Positions 42,918-52,817 are shown, counted from the first letter of the stretch. The stretch is 64,000 bases of DNA from Cytobacillus kochii (GCF_020171845.1 NZ_JAIVAM010000003.1:434001-498000), one strand, 5' to 3'. Translations and numbers: made by a program. Notes: a model not told the origin generated them from the letters alone.

Positions 42918-43538
42918 ATGGAACGTATCGTTTATTTACGCTTGCGACATCGATTGCAGGTTAAACCGCACGAAACTATCGTTTTATCGGATGTTGCGCA
43001 ATTGATTGCAGATGACGAAGTTTACGATAAATTAGCTAATCTCTTGTTATACCGTGTGTCTAAGGAAGATAAAAATATTATCATTATTGATGTTATGCAG
43101 GTAATTAAGCATATTACAAAATGTTTTCCGAGTTTGGAAATCCAAACGGTTGGACCGACACAGATTATTGTTGAAGTTGCCGTGAAAAGAAGAAAAGTCT
43201 CACTTCCATTGTTTATGCTAATATGGTTTTTATTATTTTTTGGTGCCGCTCTCACCATCATGAATTTTCATGAAGACGTTAGTATGCAAGAAGTTCAACT
43301 AAAGATTTATACATTGATTACAGGTGAAGTCGATAGTCGGCCATTGATTTTTCAAATCCCATACTCAATAGGATTAGGCTTAGGAATGATTCTCTTCTTC
43401 AATCATGTATTTAAAAAGCGTTTAAATGAAGAACCTAGTCCTTTAGAGGTAGAGATGTTTAATTATCAAATGGATTTGGATAATTATGTTGCCCTACATG
43501 AAAACAAAGAGAGTATGAAGAATATTGATGAGCGGTAA
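42918..43538 (+). CDS. spoVAA: Stage V sporulation protein AA
   Basis: A 206-residue membrane protein with two hydrophobic segments (about 105-125 and 165-185). It has the conserved IMNFHEDVSMQEV and LNEEPSPLEVEMFNYQMDLD regions. SpoVA proteins form the channel for dipicolinic acid uptake and release. Starting at ATG 42918 (MERIVYLRLRHR) gives the same length as B. subtilis SpoVAA; the 53-codon upstream extension overlaps the putative promoter and is rejected. Confidence 0.93.
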   Translation: MERIVYLRLRHRLQVKPHETIVLSDVAQLIADDEVYDKLANLLLYRVSKEDKNIIIIDVMQVIKHITKCFPSLEIQTVGPTQIIVEVAVKRRKVSLPLFMLIWFLLFFGAALTIMNFHEDVSMQEVQLKIYTLITGEVDSRPLIFQIPYSIGLGLGMILFFNHVFKKRLNEEPSPLEVEMFNYQMDLDNYVALHENKESMKNIDER

Positions 43539-43950
43539 AATTATCTTTGCCATCTTTATAGGCTTAGCGAGTGGTATAGCTGTAGGTGGTGGAGTAGTTG
43601 CTTTCTTATCTGTCTTAGGAATTATTCCACGACTTACACAACTAACAAAAACAATGAAGATGATTCATGCTTATGAATGGGCAGCGGTGTGCGGGGTGAT
43701 CGCTGGGGCTGTAGCTTCCATGTGGGAGCCAGTACTACAAGCACCGCCCTTTATACTTATTCCGATTGGTCTATTATGTGGAATCTTTGTAGGAATGCTT
43801 GCAGCTGCACTCACGGAAGTTCTAAATGTCTTCCCTATATTGGCTAAACGCATTGGTGTAGAAGGAAAAATTGTCTATTTGTTAATGGCTTTTGTTTTTG
43901 GGAAAATTATCGGATCTTTATTTCAATGGATATATTATGTCAATCTGTAG
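43528..43950 (+). CDS. spoVAB: Stage V sporulation protein AB
   Basis: A 140-residue membrane protein with four or five hydrophobic helices, the expected size of SpoVAB. Its start overlaps the end of spoVAA (11 bases). The ATG at 43528 has no strong ribosome site, in keeping with translational coupling. In B. subtilis the next genes are spoVAC, AD and AEb; here spoVAEa follows directly. Confidence 0.9.
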   Translation: MSGKIIFAIFIGLASGIAVGGGVVAFLSVLGIIPRLTQLTKTMKMIHAYEWAAVCGVIAGAVASMWEPVLQAPPFILIPIGLLCGIFVGMLAAALTEVLNVFPILAKRIGVEGKIVYLLMAFVFGKIIGSLFQWIYYVNL

Positions 43951-43978
43951 GTTTGCTCACTTAGAAAGGGAAATGGCG

Positions 43979-44545
43979 ATGAAAGAACGGAGAAAAGTCA
44001 TATTGATTACAGATGGAGATGAGTTTGCAAAGCGAACGATTGAACTCATTGCTCATGATATAGGTGGTAGTTGTATTTCTGCTTCTCAAGGAAATCCAAC
44101 GATACTGTCTGGTGAAGAAATGGTGCAATTAATTAAACAAGCACAATCAGATCCTGTTTATATCATGTTTGATGATAGTGGTTATATCGGAGAAGGTCCA
44201 GGAGAGAAAGCGATGACTTTCGTTGCCAAGCATCCTGATATTGAAGTCATTGGTGCAATAGCTGTAGCGTCAAGGACTCACCACGAGGAATGGACAAAGG
44301 TAGATGTAAGTATTGATCGCTTTGGTGAATTGACAGAATATGGTGTTGATAAATCTGGCATAGCAGATATGGATGAAGGAAGAATAGTAGGGGATACCGT
44401 TTATTGTCTTGAGATGTTAAATATCCCTTTTATCGTCGGTATTGGTGATATTGGTAAAATGGCAAGAATTGATTCAATTGAAGCCGGTTCACCCATTACG
44501 AAACAAGCTGTTGAACTTATATTGGAAAGGAGCGGTATGTTATGA
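43979..44545 (+). CDS. spoVAEA: Stage V sporulation protein AEa
   Basis: A 188-residue soluble protein with the SpoVAEa layout ([42 protein letters not shown]). I chose ATG 43979, eight bases after GAAAGGG; the upstream frame overlaps spoVAB. SpoVAEa is less important for germination than the missing AC/AD/AEb components. Its stop overlaps the spoVAF ATG. Confidence 0.9.
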   Translation: MKERRKVILITDGDEFAKRTIELIAHDIGGSCISASQGNPTILSGEEMVQLIKQAQSDPVYIMFDDSGYIGEGPGEKAMTFVAKHPDIEVIGAIAVASRTHHEEWTKVDVSIDRFGELTEYGVDKSGIADMDEGRIVGDTVYCLEMLNIPFIVGIGDIGKMARIDSIEAGSPITKQAVELILERSGML

Positions 44546-46023
44546 GCGAAAAAGAAAAAATAAGAAAGAGACCATTGCCGACATCCGTCAAAGAAGTTGA
44601 AGCGTACATGCAGGACCATGTAGGTCTTGGAACAAGCTTTGACCTTGGAGTGAGAAAGCTTAAAGTATTAAAAAAGGATGTTCATTTATACTTTATTAAT
44701 GGTTTAACAGAGACACAATTTATCATTGAAATTGTTGAAGAGCTTGTAGGGATCAATGATAAAGAAAAATTATCGACCCATCTCTTTGATATTGTAGAGA
44801 ACCGTATCGTTCATCAAGCAGTTGATCGTATTAAGACAATTGATGAGCTCGTTGACCAAGTATTATCAGGGCTTATTGTTATCGTGATGGAAGGCGAAGG
44901 TACCGCTTTAGTAATAGACGTAAGAAGTTATCCAGGGCGAACACCACAAGAGCCTGATACGGAGAAGGTAATTAGAGGTTCTCGTGATGGTTACGTAGAA
45001 AACATAATTGTCAATACCGCTCTAACAAGAAGAAGAATTCGTGATGAACGATTAAGGTTTGAAATGCTCCATGTTGGTGTAAGGTCAAAAACTGATATTT
45101 CCTTAGGCTATATTGAAGGGTTAGCTGATCCCAACCTAGTAGAAGTGTTACGTAAAGAACTTAATGAAATTGATATCGATGGGCTACCCATGGCTGATAA
45201 AACGGTAGAAGAATTCATCCTTCATCAAAGTTATAATCCATTTCCACTTGTTCGGTACACTGAAAGAGCGGATGTTGCGGCCACTCATTTGATGGAAGGT
45301 CATGTCGTGGTTTTTGTGGATACATCGCCTAGTGTGATTATCGCCCCAACGACTTTATTTCATCATTTGCAACATGTAGAGGAATATAGGCAAGCCCCGG
45401 CTGTCGGTACTTTTGTTAGATTCATGAGGTTTATCGGACTTGCTGCTTCTTTATTTTTCCTACCATTGTGGTTTTTATTTGTCTTAGAACCGTCTTTGCT
45501 TCCGGATGCTATTGATTATATCGGTCCAAATGAACAGACAAATATCCCTGTTCTTATTCAATTATTATTAGCGGATTTAGGAATAGAGTTTTTAAGATTA
45601 GCTGCTATCCATACACCGACCCCATTATCAACAGCAATGGGACTAATAGCCGCAATACTTATAGGGGAAATTGCGATCACTGTTGGGTTGTTTGTACCTG
45701 AAGTTATTCTCTATGTTTCTGTTGCGGCAATTGGGACTTTTGCCACTCCGAGCTATGAATTAAGTGTGGCAAATAAACTTATTCGTATGCTCTTGTTAAT
45801 ATTAGTTGCAATTTTTCATACACCAGGTTTAGTTGTTGGAATTACGCTATTTATTCTTTTCCTTGTGTCCATGCGTTCGTTTAGAACCCCATATTTATGG
45901 CCATTCATTCCATTTTGCCCTGGCGCTATCGTTCATATTATTTTTAGAAGAGCCGTACCAGGGTCAAAAATTCGACCAAGTATTACCCATTCTCGCAATC
46001 GTTTTAAGCAGCCACCAAAATAA
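44542..46023 (+). CDS. spoVAF: Spore germination protein SpoVAF (GerA-A family)
   Basis: A 493-residue protein with a soluble GerAA-like N-terminal domain of about 290 residues and four to five membrane helices in the C-terminal part ([19 protein letters not shown] onward). It belongs to the GerAA/GerBA ion-channel family; SpoVAF has been reported to amplify germination signals in Bacillus. ATG overlaps the spoVAEA stop (TTATGA). End of the shortened spoVA operon. Confidence 0.94.
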   Translation: MSEKEKIRKRPLPTSVKEVEAYMQDHVGLGTSFDLGVRKLKVLKKDVHLYFINGLTETQFIIEIVEELVGINDKEKLSTHLFDIVENRIVHQAVDRIKTIDELVDQVLSGLIVIVMEGEGTALVIDVRSYPGRTPQEPDTEKVIRGSRDGYVENIIVNTALTRRRIRDERLRFEMLHVGVRSKTDISLGYIEGLADPNLVEVLRKELNEIDIDGLPMADKTVEEFILHQSYNPFPLVRYTERADVAATHLMEGHVVVFVDTSPSVIIAPTTLFHHLQHVEEYRQAPAVGTFVRFMRFIGLAASLFFLPLWFLFVLEPSLLPDAIDYIGPNEQTNIPVLIQLLLADLGIEFLRLAAIHTPTPLSTAMGLIAAILIGEIAITVGLFVPEVILYVSVAAIGTFATPSYELSVANKLIRMLLLILVAIFHTPGLVVGITLFILFLVSMRSFRTPYLWPFIPFCPGAIVHIIFRRAVPGSKIRPSITHSRNRFKQPPK

Positions 46024-46101
46024 TTGGGTAAATGGCGATTGCAGGCATATGGGAATTATGGTAAAGTATGTTCAACTGAATAAAGGGTTAAAGGATAACA
46101 G

Positions 46102-46142
46102 AATAGACAGTTTCTTAAGGATTCTGTCTATTTCTTCATTTT
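46102..46142 (+). terminator. Probable terminator between spoVAF and lysA
   Basis: AATAGACAG pairs with CTGTCTATT, followed by a T-rich stretch. Confidence 0.72.
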
Positions 46143-46205
46143 AGTCCGATAAAAATAAGCATCAATTCTTTGATTAGAGAAGTAATGGACGAAAGAGGGG
46201 AAAGC

Positions 46206-47525
46206 ATGTTTTTTCACGGTACATCAAAGGTAAATGACAAAGGACACTTAGAAATTGGCGGTGTTGATACAGTAAAATTAGCTAGTAAATATGGCACACC
46301 TGTTTATATTTATGATGTAGAGTTAATAAGAAGAAGAGCACGTGGATTTAAGAAAATGTTTGAGGAAAATAATATGAAGGCACAAGTAGCCTATGCAAGT
46401 AAGGCTTTCTCTTCTGTAGCGATGATTCAGTTAGTGGAAGAAGAAGGATTGTCTTTAGATGTTGTTTCTGGAGGAGAACTATACACTGCCATTAGAGCGG
46501 ATTTTCCAGTTGAACGTATTCATTTTCATGGGAATAATAAAAGCCGTGAAGAATTAGAAATGGCGCTTTCCTATAATATCGGTTGTATCGTCATAGATAA
46601 TTTCCATGAAATGAACTTATTAGAAGAAGTAGCTTTATCAATGAATAAGCGCGTCGATGTGTTACTACGGATTACTCCAGGAATAGAAGCACATACACAT
46701 GATTATATTTTAACTGGGCAAGAAGATTCTAAATTTGGTTTCGATTTACAAAATGGACAGGCAGAGGAAGCATTAAAAATCGCCCTTAATTCCCAACACA
46801 TCCATTTACTTGGCTTCCATTGTCATATTGGTTCACAAATCTTTGAACCAACTGGTTTTATCCTTGCCACACAAAAAATCTTTGCCAAATTGAAAACGTG
46901 GAGCCAAGAATATGATTATGAATCTGAAGTTCTTAATTTAGGTGGAGGATTTGGGATTAGATATACAGAGGAAGATGAACCACTCGCCCCAGAAACGTAT
47001 GTAGAGGAAATTATCAAGGAAGTTAAAAAACAAACAAGCCATCACGGGATGACTTTACCTGAAATATGGATTGAACCTGGAAGATCACTTGTTGGTGATG
47101 CTGGTACAACCATCTACCAAATTGGTTCATCAAAAGATGTTCCGACTGTAAGAAAATATTTGGCTATTGATGGAGGAATGAGTGATAATATCCGTCCGGC
47201 TCTTTACCAGGCACAATATGAAGCTGTTCTTGCTAATCGTGTACTAGATGAAATAGAGGAAAAAGTCTCTATCGCAGGTAAATGTTGTGAATCCGGAGAT
47301 ATGCTTATTTGGGATTTGCCACTTCCGAAGGCTGGAAACAACGATTTGTTAGCTGTTTTTTGTACAGGTGCATATGGTTATTCAATGGCAAATAATTATA
47401 ATCGTATCCCTCGTCCACCTGTTGTGTTTGTGGAAGATGGAGAAGATCGATTGGTCATTAAAAGAGAATCTTTTGAAGATATGGCACGTCTAGATTTACC
47501 TTTAAAAAACAAGGTTAATCAGTAA
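46206..47525 (+). CDS. lysA: Diaminopimelate decarboxylase
   Basis: A 439-residue PLP-dependent enzyme that makes lysine from meso-diaminopimelate. The PLP lysine lies in VAYASKAFSS (Lys near residue 62), the glycine-rich phosphate loop in LNLGGGFGIRY, and the catalytic Cys in AGKCCESGD. GAGGGGAAA precedes ATG 46206; the 12-residue in-frame extension upstream is unlikely. The position after spoVAF matches B. subtilis. No lysine riboswitch was seen in the leader. Confidence 0.96.
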   Translation: MFFHGTSKVNDKGHLEIGGVDTVKLASKYGTPVYIYDVELIRRRARGFKKMFEENNMKAQVAYASKAFSSVAMIQLVEEEGLSLDVVSGGELYTAIRADFPVERIHFHGNNKSREELEMALSYNIGCIVIDNFHEMNLLEEVALSMNKRVDVLLRITPGIEAHTHDYILTGQEDSKFGFDLQNGQAEEALKIALNSQHIHLLGFHCHIGSQIFEPTGFILATQKIFAKLKTWSQEYDYESEVLNLGGGFGIRYTEEDEPLAPETYVEEIIKEVKKQTSHHGMTLPEIWIEPGRSLVGDAGTTIYQIGSSKDVPTVRKYLAIDGGMSDNIRPALYQAQYEAVLANRVLDEIEEKVSIAGKCCESGDMLIWDLPLPKAGNNDLLAVFCTGAYGYSMANNYNRIPRPPVVFVEDGEDRLVIKRESFEDMARLDLPLKNKVNQ

Positions 47526-47545
47526 TTAACATGAACCAAGAAATT

Positions 47546-47588
47546 TAGGTGGGTTTCTAGAATCTTCATAAGGGACTCACCTATTATT
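47546..47588 (+). terminator. Probable terminator after lysA
   Basis: TAGGTGGGT pairs imperfectly with ACTCACCTA; T-rich tail. Confidence 0.6.
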
Positions 47589-47691
47589 CTCCTTATTTGG
47601 CTAACTCCTTCTTTTAACATATTGGAATGTAGAAACCTTTCATGTACAATGAAGGTGAATGTATATCAAAAGGGGAGCTACTGAAGAAAGT

Positions 47692-47790
47692 ATGGATAAA
47701 AAAAGTAATATTATGTTATTTGTCTTTATTTTAGGTATAGCTTTTATATGGGGGCTTATTTATTGGTTATTTATTGCCCCGCAATCATAA
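47692..47790 (+). CDS. Small single-span membrane protein, unrecognised
   Basis: A 32-residue ORF: four polar/basic residues, one hydrophobic helix rich in aromatic residues (LFVFILGIAFIWGLIYWLF), then a short PQS tail. GAAGAAAG immediately upstream may serve as a weak ribosome site. The clean topology (positive-inside start, one 20-residue span) argues for a real membrane miniprotein. I recognise no family. It stands alone between lysA and ribT. Confidence 0.5.
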   Translation: MDKKSNIMLFVFILGIAFIWGLIYWLFIAPQS

Positions 47791-47886
47791 CTAGTTCCAT
47801 TTCAATCCATAGATACATATGATAAAATAGTTTAAGTTAGTTGTGAAATGGAAATAATAGCAAATAAACGGTTTTACTAATAATGA

Positions 47887-48271
<385 letters not shown>

Positions 48272-48273
<2 letters not shown>

Positions 48274-48784
48274 AGCGATGTCTTTGGAGGGCTTTCTCTC
48301 TCTCTGCGATGACATTTGATCGATCTCTTTTCATATGTCGATGTACAATTTCTGCGTTTTCAAGATTGCTTTCCTGTCCCCATCTGAATCCCTTAGAATC
48401 ACATGTCTTTTTGACTTCATCTAATAAGGAAATATCGTTTATAGGGAAGTAATAGCTTTTATAAGGAAGGGCCTTATCAATTTCTTTTTGTATTTTGTGT
48501 ATATCATTTAACAATTGTTGATGGTCAATACCAAGTTGTTTGACTTCATTTGGATATGACGAAAGAATCAATGCTGCTTTTTGCAATGTTTTTTTAGCAC
48601 CATGAAAATTCCCTCTACGATGATGATAATTAGATACGGCTACTTGAATCAAGCCAACCCAGAGGGATTGCTTGTTTCGATTGTCTACTTCTTTCCAATA
48701 CTCCTCTAAAATTTCGTGGCATTCAAAATAATCACGATCTCCGTGATAATGAGCTAAATAGTCAATAAAAGCTTGGGGATGCAA
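48272..48784 (-). CDS. ypuF: DUF309 family protein (YpuF-like)
   Basis: A 170-residue all-helical protein. The N-terminal DUF309 motif is FIDYLAHYHGDRDYFECHEILEEYWKEV (read in parts) with WVGLIQVAVSNYHHRRGNFHGA following. Function unknown. I chose the TTG at 48784 because AGGAGG lies eight bases upstream and the protein then aligns with B. subtilis YpuF; the longer ATG-started frame runs through that ribosome site. Same position as in B. subtilis, between ribT and scpA, but here on the opposite strand. Confidence 0.85.
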
Positions 48785-48846
48785 AGTTACACTCCTCCTC
48801 TCAAACATACAGTCGATTAATTTCATGGTATCATATAATAATGTTG

Positions 48847-48883
48847 GAAAAAAGAAATGCCTGGCAAATTACAATGCCAGGCA
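48847..48883 (-). terminator. Rho-independent terminator after the yjcZ-like gene
   Basis: On the minus strand TGCCTGGCA pairs with TGCCAGGCA, followed by TTTCTTTTTT. Confidence 0.9.
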
Positions 48884-48896
48884 ATGTCTATTTACA

Positions 48897-49031
48897 TTAA
48901 AATAACCAAGAAGCGCCTACGATAATAAGTAGGATGAATAGAACAACGATTAAAGCAAAGCCTGCACCGAAACCGCCACCATAGCACTCTTCTTCTCTAT
49001 GATGATTGTCACCACAATTTTCTCTGGACAT
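48897..49031 (-). CDS. YjcZ family sporulation protein
   Basis: A 44-residue ORF on the minus strand with a strong GGAGG six to seven bases before ATG and its own terminator. It has a polar, Cys/His/Glu-rich N-terminus (NCGDNHHREEEC), then Y-G-G-G-F-G-A-G-F-A-L-I-V-V-L-F-I-L-L-I-I-V-G-A, the glycine-rich motif plus hydrophobic helix that defines YjcZ/YosK-type small spore proteins. Such proteins are spore-associated miniproteins of unknown role. It is not present at this position in B. subtilis as far as I recall. Confidence 0.88.
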   Translation of the reverse strand: MSRENCGDNHHREEECYGGGFGAGFALIVVLFILLIIVGASWLF

Positions 49032-49173
49032 ATTTATACCTCCAATAGTACCTAATTGTCATTACCTTCTCATTGTATGTGCGTAGTTTGTCTCATGTTT
49101 GGGCTTAGGATAAAATAAAAAGTAAGTTTCTAAAAGTTGATAAAAGAGTCCGTTGTGGAAGAAAAGAATTATG

Positions 49174-49203
49174 TTGGATTCGCTACGTTGAATCATCTAT
49201 ACT
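49174..49203 (+). promoter_or_regulatory. Probable promoter of scpA-scpB
   Basis: TTGGAT and TATACT are 18 bases apart, about 45 bases before the scpA start. Confidence 0.6.
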
Positions 49204-49247
49204 GTATAGAGTAAAGAAATAATTTTATAGAAATTTTGGTGGAACAT

Positions 49248-50000
49248 ATGGAGCATTATAATGTGAAGATTAACGCCTTCGAAGGGCCGCTCGATTTATT
49301 ACTGCATTTAATTAATCGGCTCGAGATTGATATATATGATATTCCAGTAGCAGAAATTACTGAACAGTATTTAATCTATATACATACCATGCAAGAATTA
49401 GAGCTGGATGTAGCAAGTGAGTATTTGGTTATGGCTGCCACGTTACTCGCTATTAAGAGTCAAATGCTACTCCCAAAGCACGAAGAAGATAACTATGACG
49501 AAGATATTGATATGGAAATGGAAGAAGATCCACGAGATGAACTCGTTGAAAGATTAATAGAGTATCGCCGTTTTAAAGAAGCAGCCGAGGACTTAAAAGA
49601 ACTTGAACAAGAAAGAAGCTTATTATACACAAAAGCACCGAGTGACCTTTCTGACATGGCAAAAGAAGTGAAAATGGAACAGACCCATGTCGACGTATCG
49701 CTTTACGATATGTTAGGTGCGCTGCAAAAGTTATTAAGAAGAAAAAAATGGAAAGAACCGCTTGCAACGAAAGTAGCTAGGCAGGAAATTCCGATTGAAA
49801 AAAGAATAGACGAAGTTATACGTACACTTAGGAAAAGTAATGGCCGTAAAAACTTTAATGATTTATTTACTGCACATTCTAGAGAAGAAGTTGTTGTAAC
49901 CTTTCTAGCTGTTCTAGAGTTAATGAAAAGACAGGCTGTGCTCGTTACGCAAGATAATAACTTTGCAGAATTGTATGTAGAAGTAGCGGAGGGAAAGTAA
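49248..50000 (+). CDS. scpA: Segregation and condensation protein A
   Basis: A 250-residue kleisin that binds SMC heads and ScpB in the bacterial condensin complex. It has the N-terminal [16 protein letters not shown], the family's first helix region [12 protein letters not shown], an acidic linker (residues about 85-105) and a C-terminal winged helix. ATG 49248 aligns with B. subtilis ScpA; in-frame TTG/GTG upstream are alternatives. Followed directly by scpB. Confidence 0.96.
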   Translation: MEHYNVKINAFEGPLDLLLHLINRLEIDIYDIPVAEITEQYLIYIHTMQELELDVASEYLVMAATLLAIKSQMLLPKHEEDNYDEDIDMEMEEDPRDELVERLIEYRRFKEAAEDLKELEQERSLLYTKAPSDLSDMAKEVKMEQTHVDVSLYDMLGALQKLLRRKKWKEPLATKVARQEIPIEKRIDEVIRTLRKSNGRKNFNDLFTAHSREEVVVTFLAVLELMKRQAVLVTQDNNFAELYVEVAEGK

Positions 50001-50582
50001 GTGAGTAAGAAAGAAAATTGGAAAGCCATTTTAGAAGGGCTTTTATTTGCAGCAGGAGATGAAGGACTTAATTTGAAATCGATCGCTTCGGTATTTGAAG
50101 TGAGTGATCAAGAGGCAAGTGAAAGAATGAATCAATTAATGACTGAGTTAGCAAATAACCAAGGACGGGGATTACAAATCATTGAAATTGATGGGTCGTA
50201 TCAATTAACAACTAAAAAGGAATTAGCTGACTATTTAAAGAAACTAGTGGAAGCTCCTTCTTCCCATTCTTTATCGCAAGCTTCTTTAGAGACATTAGCG
50301 ATTATTGCTTACAAGCAGCCCATTACAAGAATTGAAATCGAGGAAATTCGTGGAGTGAAGACAGAAAGACCATTACAAACACTTGTGGCAAAAGCATTAA
50401 TCAAAGAAGTAGGAAGAGCTGAAGGTAATGGTCGTGCATACTTGTATGGCACGACAAAGGGTTTCTTAGATACATTTGGATTAAAAAGTTTAAAAGAGTT
50501 GCCAAAGCTACCTGATCAAGGAGACGAAGAGTTTGAGCAAACAGAAGCAGATTTGTTCTTTGATACATTAAATAATGTATAA
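50001..50582 (+). CDS. scpB: Segregation and condensation protein B
   Basis: A 193-residue protein with two winged-helix domains (AILEGLLFAAGDEGL; SLETLAIIAYKQPITRIEIEEIRGV) and an acidic tail. It dimerises and bridges the ScpA kleisin in the SMC complex. GTG start right after the scpA stop, with GAGGGAAA as the ribosome site. Confidence 0.96.
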   Translation: MSKKENWKAILEGLLFAAGDEGLNLKSIASVFEVSDQEASERMNQLMTELANNQGRGLQIIEIDGSYQLTTKKELADYLKKLVEAPSSHSLSQASLETLAIIAYKQPITRIEIEEIRGVKTERPLQTLVAKALIKEVGRAEGNGRAYLYGTTKGFLDTFGLKSLKELPKLPDQGDEEFEQTEADLFFDTLNNV

Positions 50583-50647
50583 GTGGAATAATTCTGAACA
50601 ATCAACAGCTCATTTATGTTAATATAAAAACATTAAGGGTGATTTAC

Positions 50648-50824
50648 TTGTTTAGCATAATTAAACATCAAAGGCATATATACATAATGTCAGATGGTAC
50701 AAACGAAAATGAATCCCTTAATAACAATTATGTCATCAGCAAACTTCATTATTATCAATCACGAAGCTTATCAAAAAGTAGATTGAATCTGAAGGAGGGT
50801 TCTGATTGTTCATTCTGCAATTGA
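50648..50824 (+). CDS. Doubtful 58-residue ORF between scpB and an unknown gene
   Basis: TTG start with AAGGG eight bases upstream; the frame overlaps the next gene by 19 bases. The product is Ser/Asn/His-rich without recognisable domain, and its 3' part contains the next gene's ribosome site. It could be a small coupled gene or chance. Confidence 0.2.
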   Translation: MFSIIKHQRHIYIMSDGTNENESLNNNYVISKLHYYQSRSLSKSRLNLKEGSDCSFCN

Positions 50825-51162
50825 AAGGATGGTCGCTTGAAAAAACTCTTCCTAATTCCTTCGAAGATTTTTTTAATAAAAGTGAAGTCATTTATGAGGA
50901 AGATGGAGAGGAAAGAAAATTCACATTAACTTATTTGCAGTACTTTGAAGAAAAGCTTGATCAATTGACATCATTTGAACAGTCAGTAAGTGATAGAACT
51001 TTTAAGGATATTGCAGCGCTAGCTTCTCTTCTCAATCATCCGGAATTGAAGCTGAGAAAACGGTTATTTATAAGTGATGAGACCGCTTTTATACGCTTAT
51101 TTGAGGGATTTGATTTTAAGCAAATATCTAACATAATAGAAACAATGATGCAGAATAAATGA
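50806..51162 (+). CDS. Conserved-looking protein of unknown function (118 residues)
   Basis: A 118-residue acidic helical protein starting at TTG, seven bases after AAGGAGG. No signal peptide, membrane helix or cysteine motif. Segments such as FTLTYLQYFEEKLDQLTSFE and RKRLFISDETAFIRLFEGFD look like a folded protein. I recognise no family. It lies between scpB and ypuI, where B. subtilis has no gene that I remember, and is probably co-transcribed with ypuI. Confidence 0.7.
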   Translation: MFILQLKGWSLEKTLPNSFEDFFNKSEVIYEEDGEERKFTLTYLQYFEEKLDQLTSFEQSVSDRTFKDIAALASLLNHPELKLRKRLFISDETAFIRLFEGFDFKQISNIIETMMQNK

Positions 51163-51234
51163 AGAGCTGATATAAACAAATTGGCTGAAGAACAAAATGG
51201 ATAAAAGAGTAGCTAAATACACGGGAGGAAAATG

Positions 51235-51723
51235 ATGGGAAATTCTATAGTTGAATCACAAATGGAAGATGTGCAACAATTCCTTAGTAATACGGTAAGC
51301 ACTTTTGAGAACTTCTTAAATGAAACAACCTTGTCGGTACTTAAAGAGGAAGGACAGGGTGATGAGCGATATTATAAAAGCATTTTATCCAATTTGAGAA
51401 AGCTTCTAGTGTTTTGCGAGGAAGGTCATGAAGCATGTCGCATCATACTCATGAGTGATCAATTTCAGCGGGGAGCAGCTGAGCAAACATTGTATAAACT
51501 TTACCATCATTGTATTGAAGAGTTTTTTTCACCTAAAAATGATGCGTGGTATGAGAATAGTCGTTCAGCGTATACAGGAAAGAATTCAATTCGTTTTCAT
51601 CACGAAGTACCCGTTCGCCTTGAGAACTTATTTAGAGGATTAGAAAGCGATTTCCAAAAGATAAGAGAAGAACTAGAATACTACGAAACAGATTATCGTA
51701 CTAAAATGATGCAATCAAAATAA
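51235..51723 (+). CDS. ypuI: YpuI family protein (DUF3907)
   Basis: A 162-residue helical protein with YpuI features (LRKLLVFCEEGHEACRIIL and YHHCIEEFFSPKNDAWYENSRSAYTGKNSIRF in pieces). Function unknown; conserved next to scpB/dacB in Bacillus. GGAGG stands six bases before the second of two adjacent ATGs, which I use. Confidence 0.85.
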   Translation: MGNSIVESQMEDVQQFLSNTVSTFENFLNETTLSVLKEEGQGDERYYKSILSNLRKLLVFCEEGHEACRIILMSDQFQRGAAEQTLYKLYHHCIEEFFSPKNDAWYENSRSAYTGKNSIRFHHEVPVRLENLFRGLESDFQKIREELEYYETDYRTKMMQSK

Positions 51724-51750
51724 ATATTGAAATACTTTAGAATGAGCTAA

Positions 51751-51780
51751 GGCACGGACAAATTTGTTCGTGCTTTTTTG
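51751..51780 (+). terminator. Rho-independent terminator after ypuI
   Basis: GCACGGACAAA pairs with TTTGTTCGTGC, followed by six T residues. Confidence 0.92.
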
Positions 51781-51879
51781 TGCCTATAGCGTTCAAATGA
51801 TAAGCATCAGTAGAATGGCAAAAAACGATATTATTTATCATTACTATACATATGATGTAATGAAGAGGAGGGATTTAGC

Positions 51880-52773
51880 TTGAATCATCGCATGAATGAA
51901 TACTTAAAGAATGTGTTTCAATGGAATGAAGATATGAGGGCTTTTTTAGAGAGTGAAAATATTGAAGAGAGCAATGAGCTATGGGATAAACTTGATCATA
52001 TGACAGCCATTATGGAGACAATTGATCATAATATGGGAGACAAGGAAATAGAAGAAATTCACGAAAAAGTAGAAGAACTTCACGGTGAAATGGAACAGTA
52101 TTTCAATCACCGATTATCTCTTGGACAAATTTATGTCAATGAAGTAAGTGTTCAAGCAGGAAAGCATGAACTTCCACCTTTACCTTATGGATATAATGCG
52201 TTAGAGCCGTATATCTCAGAAGAAATCATGAGATTACATCATGATAAGCATCATAAAAGTTATGTGGATGGACTGAATAAAGCAGAAAAAGAATTAGAAA
52301 AGGCGAGGAATTCGGGCGATTTCTCTCTAGTTAAACATTGGTCAAGGGAATTGGCTTTTAATGGATCAGGACATTATTTGCATACGATATTTTGGGGAAA
52401 TATGAGTCCGCAAGGTGGTGGAGAACCTACGGGGGAATTGAAAAAAGAAATAGTCAAATACTTTGGTAGCTTTGAAGCTTTTAAAAAACATTTTACAGAA
52501 GCGGCAAAGCAAGTAGAAGGTTCAGGTTGGGCCATTCTTGTTTGGTCTCCGAGAGCTAGACATTTAGAAGTATTACAATCTGAAAAACATCAAAACTTAA
52601 CACAATGGGACACGATTCCGTTACTAGTGTTAGATGTTTGGGAGCATGCCTATTATTTACAATATAAAAATGACAAAGGTGCTTATATTGATAGTTGGTG
52701 GAATATTGTAAACTGGGACAATGTTTCAAGAAGATTTCAAAAAGCACATGAAATGAAATGGCAACCTTATTAA
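51880..52773 (+). CDS. sodF: Fe/Mn superoxide dismutase with long N-terminal extension (SodF-like)
   Basis: A 297-residue protein. Residues about 95-295 form a complete Fe/Mn superoxide dismutase with metal ligands His120, His168, Asp252 and His256 (DVWEHAYY). Gln242, just before the metal loop, and Gly at 162/164 favour the manganese type. Residues 1-90 form an extra helical, acidic domain absent from SodA, as in the SodF/YqgD-like long enzymes of Bacillus. TTG start with GAGGAGGG upstream. It has no signal peptide. The position between ypuI and dacB differs from B. subtilis. Confidence 0.9.
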   Translation: MNHRMNEYLKNVFQWNEDMRAFLESENIEESNELWDKLDHMTAIMETIDHNMGDKEIEEIHEKVEELHGEMEQYFNHRLSLGQIYVNEVSVQAGKHELPPLPYGYNALEPYISEEIMRLHHDKHHKSYVDGLNKAEKELEKARNSGDFSLVKHWSRELAFNGSGHYLHTIFWGNMSPQGGGEPTGELKKEIVKYFGSFEAFKKHFTEAAKQVEGSGWAILVWSPRARHLEVLQSEKHQNLTQWDTIPLLVLDVWEHAYYLQYKNDKGAYIDSWWNIVNWDNVSRRFQKAHEMKWQPY

Positions 52774-52817
52774 GAAAGTAGCACAAGAAAACAGGCAGTT
52801 GCTTATGTTTTTACACC

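Noticed and set aside
46024-46205. Lysine riboswitch in front of lysA
   Set aside because: The leader is short and shows only a terminator-like hairpin; no L-box conserved elements were recognised.
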